Shown here: positions 42,694 through 48,582 of the stretch, in pieces
Layout: each line of letters starts with the position of its first letter
Numbering within the stretch: position 1 is the first letter of the stretch
Virus record (IMG/VR): IMGVR_UViG_3300044491_001751
Location: 1-53,938 of that record
Direction: 5' to 3' (one strand)
Source of the DNA: a virus
Length of the DNA: 53,938 nt
Program-made: the position numbers and the translations under genes
Notes under the pieces: model-generated
Told to the model about the DNA's origin: nothing
Databases searched by the model: none
The model's input: only the letters and a program-made list of their open reading frames with translations

Positions 42694-43148
42694 TATCGAA
42701 CTCCTAGGAATGCCTTAATCTGCCATCTCCACTTTTTGTGCATGTCTTCGCGCTGAGCGAGGAAGTCCATGAGACCAAACTCGCGGCACTTTTCTGCAAT
42801 CTCCCCTGCTTCATGTAGACAGTGAATCATCATGTCATTGACACGAAGTGCTGACTGAAGCATGAACTGTACGGAGCTGCCATCATGACGCTCTTCTTTG
42901 ATACAGGAAAGCTCTAGGTAGTCCTGTAGTAGGTAAGGCGCTGGGTATCCAACCTTAAGAATATTTTCAGCAAGGTCGTCAACTGAGCCTTCGACGTCTT
43001 CGTACAGCATTCCGAAGAACTCGTGGTACTCACCGAAGTCTGGGCCAAGTACGTTCCAATGATACCCCTGAAGGATAAATCTGGTTGTAACGGTGTCAGC
43101 TAATAGGTGAGCTAGCTTTTCGCCTAGTTCTGGGTTTGGGTGGTGCAT
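42693..43148 (-). CDS. dps: Dps-family ferritin (DNA-binding protein from starved cells)
   Basis: The sequence has the Dps hallmark YHWNVLGPDFGEYHEFFG and YEDVEGSVDDLAE. Ferroxidase residues are H30, H42, D57 and E61; the spacings (12, 15, 4) are identical to those known for Dps-type ferritins such as the Listeria protein. Dps forms dodecamers that oxidise iron(II) with hydrogen peroxide, store ferric iron and often coat DNA. Length (151 aa) is normal. The gene lies directly after portal, one base apart. No positively charged N-terminal tail is obvious, so DNA binding is not assured. Confidence 0.85.
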   Translation of the reverse strand: MHHPNPELGEKLAHLLADTVTTRFILQGYHWNVLGPDFGEYHEFFGMLYEDVEGSVDDLAENILKVGYPAPYLLQDYLELSCIKEERHDGSSVQFMLQSALRVNDMMIHCLHEAGEIAEKCREFGLMDFLAQREDMHKKWRWQIKAFLGVR

Positions 43149-43149
43149 A

Positions 43150-44892
43150 CTATGCCTCTGGTTCCGCTAGTGGTGGGGTGGCTTCAGCAGGTGTAATTGG
43201 AGCTTCTTCAGAGTCCTCTACCTGCTCTGGTTCTCCCTGTAACAGTTGATCAATTTCTGGAGGAATCGGGGCTCCGCCCTCTTGCATTGTCTGCTGACGC
43301 ATTTCTCCCATAACTTCTGGTGCAACGGAGCGGAGCAGTGCTTCGGTGAGCTCTGGAGTAACCATACCCTTTTGCATGACCATACGAAGTACGTACTCCT
43401 TTGGATCTGGAGCATCTGCTTCTGAGAATCCGTGAGCACGACGCCATGCGTCGTAGGAAACAGCAATCTTGTCGAATCCTGCATCTGCATCTGCAGCACG
43501 GTCGTTGCGAGTGGCAACCTGGGATGGGTCAAACCAAATGCAGACATCCTTTACTTCTTGCTCGGAGTATCCGTTAGCAATCAGGTATGGACGCAGATAG
43601 ACAACAGTAAGCGCGTCAACTATAAGCAGCATCAGTGGTTCGATGTGTGCCTTGTAAAGAGCTTCGTCAATTTGCAGCGCGTTAGAGTACTTAACGTTTG
43701 CAAGACCAGTGACTACATCCTTAGGGACATCTAGTCCCTGCATGATGCGCTCTAGTACGCGGTCTGCACGCTGTGCCAAGGCGGGGTCGAAAGAACGCTC
43801 AAACTTGAACTGCTTGATGCGGTCGCCAAGCTCCGCAGGTCCGCGAATGATAAGTGGTACAACGGCAGATGCAGAATCCTCGTCCTTAATAGGCGTGGTC
43901 ATTGCATCAATTAGCTGGTCTTCAAACTCGTCCGCTGCTTCCTCAGCTGTGTAAGTTTCGTTGTAATTTCCATCTTCATCGTAAGGATAATCAGGGTCAG
44001 GACCAGCGGCAACAGAAAGACCGTCAGGAAGATATAGAGCGCCAGCATTGAGGCGAGAGCGAGCAGTCGCACGGAATGTCCTATTCAAAAGTAGAAGCTC
44101 GGCGCAGAGGTCTAGTAGACCGCGCAAGCTTGAGTCAGCCTCTTGGGTGTAGCGAGGGTGTGAACGCCAGATGCGTCCAACGAATGAAGACTGAGGGAGG
44201 CGAATAGCATCCTTGTTGCCCTGAGACATTACAGACGCAGTTCCTCCTCCAATATCGCGACGAGGATTAATTATGTAGTTGCCTTTAGAGTCAACCTGTA
44301 GCTCATCAATCGAGCGAACGTCCCAGGTCTCGGGAAGTCCAGAGCCAATACGTTCTGGAAGCTGAACTAGATAGCACTCTCCTGTAACTTGCAAGTTAAG
44401 AGCTGCATCTTTAAGGAGGCCTGCTTGTCCGCCATATGCAGAGCTAAGACGATCAAGTGCACGCTGAGCGGCAGCCGCTAGCTTGACGTCAACCCTCTCT
44501 ACACCCTCGATGGGGGATGGTGCGTCTGCTGGATTACTAATAGCAGCTGCATAGAGACGAATACGAGATACAACAGACGCAACTAGGTTAAAAGCGTACT
44601 TGATTTCACCAATTGAGTCGTAGTACTCCCAGGCTTCTGTCTGCCAAGCGGTGGATGCTGACTGTCGACGAGCTTTGAATAGCTCTGCCTCGGTTTTGTC
44701 GTCTAGTTTGACCTGGGCAGCGGCCGCGGTTAGACCTCTAGGTTGATTAAAAGCTGCTGGTTCGGCATAAACAACGCCAAAAGAGTCAACAGACACTCCA
44801 GGAGCTACGCGAGTGGCAGTTCTAGGTGCTGAAGCACGCACACCCCTACGAGATTCGCTTGGTTTCTCGTTTTCTTTCTTGAAAATAGCCAA
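43150..44892 (-). CDS. Portal protein
   Basis: Follows the terminase region and has the actinophage portal pattern: WQTEAWEYYDSIGEIKYAFN, YGGQAGLLKDAALNLQVTGE, RPYLIANGYSEQEVKDVCIW, and NRAADADAGFDKIAVSYDAW. The protein forms the dodecameric DNA gate of the head. The C-terminal 60 residues are Pro/Glu-rich and disordered. It overlaps nothing and starts at ATG 44892. Confidence 0.85.
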   Translation of the reverse strand: MAIFKKENEKPSESRRGVRASAPRTATRVAPGVSVDSFGVVYAEPAAFNQPRGLTAAAAQVKLDDKTEAELFKARRQSASTAWQTEAWEYYDSIGEIKYAFNLVASVVSRIRLYAAAISNPADAPSPIEGVERVDVKLAAAAQRALDRLSSAYGGQAGLLKDAALNLQVTGECYLVQLPERIGSGLPETWDVRSIDELQVDSKGNYIINPRRDIGGGTASVMSQGNKDAIRLPQSSFVGRIWRSHPRYTQEADSSLRGLLDLCAELLLLNRTFRATARSRLNAGALYLPDGLSVAAGPDPDYPYDEDGNYNETYTAEEAADEFEDQLIDAMTTPIKDEDSASAVVPLIIRGPAELGDRIKQFKFERSFDPALAQRADRVLERIMQGLDVPKDVVTGLANVKYSNALQIDEALYKAHIEPLMLLIVDALTVVYLRPYLIANGYSEQEVKDVCIWFDPSQVATRNDRAADADAGFDKIAVSYDAWRRAHGFSEADAPDPKEYVLRMVMQKGMVTPELTEALLRSVAPEVMGEMRQQTMQEGGAPIPPEIDQLLQGEPEQVEDSEEAPITPAEATPPLAEPEA

Positions 44893-44910
44893 AAGTGGCT
44901 CCTACCTGTC

Positions 44911-45201
44911 TTATCGCTCAATCCAGGCTGAAAGTAGCCCGATTACAGCAGAAATAGCCAATACTAATGATACCACAAAGGTCAATTGGGGTAAAATCGA
45001 GGCTCCAATTACGAAAAGTAGTGCAACCCAGAACCCAGTGCACCAATTGCAGGTGATCAGGTAGCCAATTTTGGTCGTTGGACCAAATTTTGACCAGATC
45101 CATCCGCGAAAACTGTCAGCAATCGCGTCTGTAGTGATTAAATGAGTCATTCTGTATGCTCCAAGAGCCAAAATGATGAAACTAACAGTAGTAATTTCCA
45201 T
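44911..45201 (-). CDS. DUF1360 small membrane protein
   Basis: The 96-aa protein has LGAYRMTHLITTDAI, then CNWCTGFWVALLFVI, the DUF1360 signature, with two or three membrane helices (about 3-22, 49-65, 71-90). The role is unknown; it is often found in Gram-positive phages between terminase and portal or near lysis genes. A holin-like or superinfection role has no direct support. Confidence 0.7.
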   Translation of the reverse strand: MEITTVSFIILALGAYRMTHLITTDAIADSFRGWIWSKFGPTTKIGYLITCNWCTGFWVALLFVIGASILPQLTFVVSLVLAISAVIGLLSAWIER

Positions 45202-45566
45202 TATTCATCCTTAATCGAGGCCAAAGTTCTGTAAGGATTCCAACCTCGTAGTCGAGAACCACATCCGCAGCCTCGGTCTTTCCTAAATGCTAGCATTTTT
45301 CCCGACGAAGTGACAACATAAGAGTCTTCACCAGCGTCTTTCGACGGTTCAAAGGTCGTATATGTCTCGCGAAATACGACTTGCGGCCCTTCTGGCCCGT
45401 CTTTTGCCACCATAATGGTCTCATCTGTAACAATAACCCTTGTAACGTCTAAATATTTTGTGTCTTTAGTTGGTGGCTGACTGCTTAGAGAGGTTACATC
45501 GTCTGTAAACCCTGCAGGTACAGCCACTAAATTGCATGGAAACCTGTCCATGATTATCTTTGACAC
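45201..45566 (-). CDS. Conserved head-region protein (121 aa)
   Basis: The C-terminus RGCGCGSRLRGWNPYRTL is a pattern seen in actinophage proteins near terminase. The N-terminal part is beta-rich (YLDVTRVIVTDETIMVAKDG; VVFRETYTTF). It overlaps the terminase stop and DUF1360 start by one base. Function unknown. Confidence 0.55.
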   Translation of the reverse strand: MSKIIMDRFPCNLVAVPAGFTDDVTSLSSQPPTKDTKYLDVTRVIVTDETIMVAKDGPEGPQVVFRETYTTFEPSKDAGEDSYVVTSSGKMLAFRKDRGCGCGSRLRGWNPYRTLASIKDE

Positions 45567-46987
45567 TATCTTACCCTAAAAACTCTTCCCAGACGGGAAG
45601 TGTTAGGAGATGTAACTCCCATTTTTCTGTCGGCGTAGCTTTTTGCTCTAATTTTTCCACCGCTAAAGCCTGGAGGTGGTTTGATTAGCAGTGCAGTGAG
45701 AGCGTGAACTAGTGCATCGACGCGGTCTGGGGATTTTCCTTCGCCTGGAATCCAAGAATACATCTGAGATTCGAGGTCTTGGTGATATCCAACGTGGTGG
45801 ACGCGCCCCTGTTCGTATGCAAGAACTGTAGGCTCTGCTCGAAGCTGCTTTCCGTACTTGGAGTGAACTTCTAGAACCTTGATCGTCGGGTCTATCGAGA
45901 GAATAGCGTTTTTAACAAGTGCGCCTCCTTGATTAACTTCGGCAACAACGGGACAACCCCACTTACGAGCCATCTCCACAACCTTACGGGCCCAGGTGTC
46001 TGGGGAACCGTGAATTGAAGCGTCTTCAAGAACCCACGCGTTTCTCTTATAGAGGTCATGTTCGGCGCTTGACGCACATACCACAATTCCACACTCATCA
46101 CGGGGATTCTCAGCAACCGAAGGGTCCACGCCGATAACACGTAGCGGAGTAGAAAGCGGATAAACCGCTTCTCTAGAGGACTCAACCATTTCTTCAGTCC
46201 AGAGCGCACCTTCGACATCATCGAGCATCTCTCCATAAAGCTCTTGGCGGGCAAGTGTTGTTCCTTCGTATACACCCATAATAGTGTCTAGATAAGCCTG
46301 CGATAGGTTGCCCGCGTTGTCCATCGTAGAGCCTTTTGTGACAACAACTTTAGAGACCCCTGGCCTATCTGTTCTGGACTCTTCAATAAGTTTGTAAAGC
46401 AGCGGAACTCGCTTAGGAGTGGTCGTAACTAAAATCTGAGGGTTTTTACCAAGACGAGTACCAACGCGGAGGTTGTCGAACGCGGTCATACCAGCAGCGT
46501 CTGGAGTCTGACGCCATGCAGCCACCTCATCGCCCCATGCGTGAGTGAACTGCGGACCACGAAGCGAGTCAGGTTCGTCAGCAGTAAAGAGCGTTGCGGT
46601 GTTTCCGTTGGGCCAAGTTAGACGTCGCTTGGATGGCTCGTAGTGCGGCTTCTCTGAGGGAGGCGAGACCGAGATAATTCCAGATTCACCTTCAACGATA
46701 ACGTCACGAACGTCGGCAGCGGTACGGGCGGCGAGAGCAAATCGGCGTTGACCATCTTTTGTGTACTTTGCTTGTTCGCGTACCCACTCGGACGCAAGAC
46801 GGGTTTTACCAAAACCACGACCAGCGAGAACTAGCCAGACGTTCCAGTCGCCTTCAGGAGCTTTCTGCTCGGGACGAGCCCAGACGGACCAGTCCCAGAC
46901 TAGAGACTCGGGGTTCATACCCGCTAGGGCTTCGAGGCGTTCTTCTTCAGGCAGTAACGCGAGCTGCTCCATGATGCTTTTACCCAT
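45566..46987 (-). CDS. terL: Terminase large subunit
   Basis: ATPase Walker A AGRGFGKTR at 55-63, a Walker B-like segment FTHAWGDEVAAW, LVTTTPKR (motif III), and the nuclease domain with VIGVDPSVAENPRDECGIVV and DRVDALVHALTAL. It cuts and packages the DNA through the portal. Length 473 aa is normal. Its upstream neighbour is not a typical small terminase. Confidence 0.92.
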   Translation of the reverse strand: MGKSIMEQLALLPEEERLEALAGMNPESLVWDWSVWARPEQKAPEGDWNVWLVLAGRGFGKTRLASEWVREQAKYTKDGQRRFALAARTAADVRDVIVEGESGIISVSPPSEKPHYEPSKRRLTWPNGNTATLFTADEPDSLRGPQFTHAWGDEVAAWRQTPDAAGMTAFDNLRVGTRLGKNPQILVTTTPKRVPLLYKLIEESRTDRPGVSKVVVTKGSTMDNAGNLSQAYLDTIMGVYEGTTLARQELYGEMLDDVEGALWTEEMVESSREAVYPLSTPLRVIGVDPSVAENPRDECGIVVCASSAEHDLYKRNAWVLEDASIHGSPDTWARKVVEMARKWGCPVVAEVNQGGALVKNAILSIDPTIKVLEVHSKYGKQLRAEPTVLAYEQGRVHHVGYHQDLESQMYSWIPGEGKSPDRVDALVHALTALLIKPPPGFSGGKIRAKSYADRKMGVTSPNTSRLGRVFRVR

Positions 46988-46993
46988 AGGGTA

Positions 46994-47545
46994 CTATTCT
47001 AGCTCAGACATGCGGCGTAGAGCTGAGACTGGTATTGAATACGTTGCTTTTCCGCCTTCTTCTCCTGTTATGTAGTCTGAGATCATAACCTCGTATGGGT
47101 AGCACCATCCGAGTGCTTCATAGGGTGGGGTCTGATATCCGTTGTCTTTGCTTCTTCTAATTTTAGTTTCTGGGCCACCAACTAAAAGAACATAAGGAGC
47201 TCTATCGTTATCGATGCTACTACTGAGTCTTAGGGTCGGAGTGACTGAATTGCCTCTTGTAAATTTATAGCGGACTTCCCAGTCTCCGACATCTGGCTCT
47301 TGTTTAAAGGTGTTCACGCTAGGGATAAAGTTTTCGTGGGTCCCCAGATACATTTTTGACCAGGCAATTTCGGCTCCAGCAGTGACTGCATGTTGGTGAG
47401 TTTCCCAGATGGCACCTTCGTCGTATCGTCGATTTGCTTCTGGATTACCAAAGTACGGGAACTGTCTAGCAAATCCAATACTCATTGCTAACGCCTCTTC
47501 TCTAGGGGTGAGGCTTACCTTCCATTTGTTATTTTCTTCGCTCAT
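46994..47545 (-). CDS. Nuclease-like protein upstream of terminase (183 aa)
   Basis: The core GAEIAWSKMYLG ... VNTFKQEPDVGDWEVRYKFT ... APYVLLVGG has the E / D / E-x-K pattern of small PD-(D/E)XK-like proteins common in phages near terminase. It may assist end processing. ATG at 47545 is chosen: a -10 box lies seven bases upstream (leaderless), and the upstream ATG candidates would run into the promoter and the tmRNA 3' end. The promoter is at 47553-47581. Confidence 0.5.
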   Translation of the reverse strand: MSEENNKWKVSLTPREEALAMSIGFARQFPYFGNPEANRRYDEGAIWETHQHAVTAGAEIAWSKMYLGTHENFIPSVNTFKQEPDVGDWEVRYKFTRGNSVTPTLRLSSSIDNDRAPYVLLVGGPETKIRRSKDNGYQTPPYEALGWCYPYEVMISDYITGEEGGKATYSIPVSALRRMSELE

Positions 47546-47552
47546 GGGGAGC

Positions 47553-47581
47553 ATGGTATTAGCTACTAGCCAATTTGTCAA
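47553..47581 (-). promoter_or_regulatory. Promoter of the terminase operon
   Basis: TTGACA (47576-47581) is spaced 17 bases from TACCAT (47553-47558), a TAnnnT -10. The expected start of transcription falls on the ATG at 47545, giving a leaderless mRNA, which agrees with the absence of a ribosome binding site. It starts two bases after the tmRNA 3' end. Confidence 0.7.
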
Positions 47582-47582
47582 G

Positions 47583-47882
47583 TGGAGCTGGGGGGATTCG
47601 AACCCCCGTCCGATAAGCCATCGTCTGTTCTTCTACGTGCGTAGGCTCTACCAGCCACGGTACTGCGGTTTGCGTTTGCGGTCGCCACCGTAATGCTGTG
47701 TTCTATTTATTTAAACCCTGTGGCGATTAGTTAGAACTACTTCTACCAGAGGGGCTCAGCTAAGCAGCTAGAGCGAATGCAGACTGTGAGTTTGCGTTTA
47801 TTTTTGTTGCCCGATTCAAGAGGTACAGGCTTCTCTGCACGCTTCACCAGATTCAAACATACCGTCGAAACCAGTCAGCCCC
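47583..47882 (-). ncRNA. ssrA: tmRNA with 16-residue proteolysis tag
   Basis: The 5' end GGGGCTGACTGGTTTCGAC and the 3' end with a GGGGG-TTCGAAT-CCCCC T-arm and CAGCTCCA pair into the tRNA-like domain (GGGGCTG / CAGCTCC). GTTTG / CAGAC continue helix 2. The tag frame at 47810-47760 reads ATKINANSQSAFALAA then TAG; the -ALAA end is the signal for ClpXP/ClpAP-type proteases. The RNA is 300 nt, somewhat shorter than most bacterial tmRNAs; CCA is not encoded. It rescues ribosomes stalled on broken mRNA. SmpB is not encoded here and must come from the host. Confidence 0.93.
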
Positions 47883-47886
47883 ATAT

Positions 47887-48054
47887 TTAGTTGTCGTTTG
47901 TTACTACAGTTCCTACTTGCTCTAGGTCGGTAACTAGAGCGGCTTCTTCTGCAGTTGCAGTTCCGTTGATAACTTTAGTAGCTAGAGCCAAAGCAGTGTC
48001 AGCGTCGTCTGCAGTTACTTGATACCGCGCACCTGAGGTGATTATGTATTCCAT
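47887..48054 (-). CDS. Small protein between tRNA-Asn and tmRNA (55 aa)
   Basis: ATG at 48054 follows an extended -10 box with six bases between, so the mRNA is probably leaderless. The protein (YIITSGARYQVTADDADTAL ... TDLEQVGTVVTNDN) is acidic and has no known family. A longer frame back to 48105 would only translate the tRNA. Its stop lies four bases before the tmRNA 5' end, so the tmRNA is likely cut from a common transcript. Confidence 0.55.
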   Translation of the reverse strand: MEYIITSGARYQVTADDADTALALATKVINGTATAEEAALVTDLEQVGTVVTNDN

Positions 48055-48060
48055 ACAAAA

Positions 48061-48069
48061 ATTATAGCA
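48061..48069 (-). promoter_or_regulatory. Extended -10 promoter of the 55-aa gene and tmRNA
   Basis: TGC-TATAAT is an extended -10 motif (TGn followed by a consensus TATAAT), six bases before the ATG at 48054. No -35 is seen, as is usual for extended -10 promoters. It lies immediately after the tRNA 3' end. Confidence 0.6.
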
Positions 48070-48074
48070 CCTTG

Positions 48075-48146
48075 CTCTCCCCCGTGGATTCGAACCACGA
48101 ACCATTCGATTAACAGTCGAACGCTCTGCCGTTGAGCTAGAGGAGA
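48075..48146 (-). tRNA. tRNA-Asn (GTT anticodon)
   Basis: The 72-nt cloverleaf has acceptor TCTCCTC / GGGGAGA, anticodon stem TTCGA / TCGAA with loop CTGTTAA (anticodon GTT), and T-arm CGTGG-TTCGAAT-CCACG. CCA is not encoded. It reads AAC/AAT codons and lies eight bases downstream of the small basic protein. Confidence 0.93.
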
Positions 48147-48153
48147 TTGATGG

Positions 48154-48288
48154 CTACTTGTTAGTAACCAATCGACGCTTCGCAGCATCGAAAATCTTTG
48201 GACGCTTCTTTCTAGCTTTACCGTTCTTGCGGTCTGCTCCTGAAGTGTCTTTTACAGGAGCTGGAGCTCCACCCTTACCTTTTGCCAT
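48154..48288 (-). CDS. Small basic protein (44 aa)
   Basis: ATG at 48286-48288 behind AGGAGAGG; stop TAG at 48154-48156. The protein is Lys/Arg-rich with a long basic stretch (ADRKNGKARKKRPKIFDAAK) and a short Gly/Pro N-terminus. Such micro-proteins may bind nucleic acid. It starts 17 bases downstream of the terminator of the RNA gene and directly before tRNA-Asn. Confidence 0.6.
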   Translation of the reverse strand: MAKGKGGAPAPVKDTSGADRKNGKARKKRPKIFDAAKRRLVTNK

Positions 48289-48304
48289 ACCTCTCCTTAG
48301 ATCA

Positions 48305-48523
48305 GTAAAAGTATAACACCCCCGTATTTCTACGAGGGTGTTAAGAGTGAGTAGGTGGAATGCGTTTTACCACCAAGGCCTGGTTGCTTCGGTCTCTAAA
48401 GCCCGCTACTAAGCCTACCTACAGTTGGGTTACACCCAGACGTTACTCCCTGCAGTGCCTTACCACCCCGTGCAACTTTGAGGTTGTTCAGCCATACTCC
48501 AGCTTTTCCGTCGAATCGCTGTT
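48305..48523 (-). ncRNA. Unrecognised structured small RNA, about 215 nt
   Basis: A consensus promoter (48530-48557) and a strong terminator (48307-48342) bracket a stretch with no plausible protein: the longest frame has no usable start after the promoter. Internal helices on the minus strand include TGGGT-GTA-ACCCA, ACCA-GGCCT-TGGT and a long-range GTAGGT / ACCTAC. It does not match my memory of tmRNA, RNase P, SRP, 6S or the large phage RNAs (GOLLD, ROOL). It lies just downstream of katG, in the RNA gene cluster. Boundaries are predicted from promoter and terminator. Confidence 0.65.
48307..48342 (-). terminator. Factor-independent terminator of the small RNA
   Basis: On the minus strand AACACCCTCGTA-GAAA-TACGGGGGTGTT is a 12-bp stem (one G-U pair) with a GAAA loop, followed by ATACTTTT. 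It is the clearest factor-independent terminator in the window. Confidence 0.85.
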
Positions 48524-48529
48524 GGTAAT

Positions 48530-48557
48530 AGATTAGCACCTATTCAGTGCCTGTCAA
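48530..48557 (-). promoter_or_regulatory. Promoter of the small RNA
   Basis: TTGACA (48552-48557), 16-base spacer, TAATCT (48530-48535) preceded by TGC, an extended -10. Transcription should start near 48523. It is among the best housekeeping-sigma promoters in the window. Confidence 0.8.
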
Positions 48558-48563
48558 GTTATG

Positions 48564-48578
48564 TTCGCTCAGAGCGAA
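48564..48578. promoter_or_regulatory. Palindrome between katG stop and the RNA promoter
   Basis: TTCGCTC-A-GAGCGAA is a perfect 15-base palindrome, lying five bases past the katG stop and six bases upstream of the -35 box. It could be an operator for the RNA promoter, or a hairpin after katG; the lack of a U-tract favours an operator or processing site. Confidence 0.5.
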
Positions 48579-48582
48579 TTTA

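Noticed and set aside
48055-48105. N-terminal extension of the 55-aa gene to 48105
   Set aside because: It would translate the T-arm and acceptor of tRNA-Asn; the ATG at 48054 with an extended -10 box just upstream is better.
48396-48539. Open frame through the small RNA region on the minus strand (GTG at 48539)
   Set aside because: The GTG lies upstream of the -10 box of the predicted promoter and no start codon is available after the transcription start; structure and terminator fit a non-coding RNA better.
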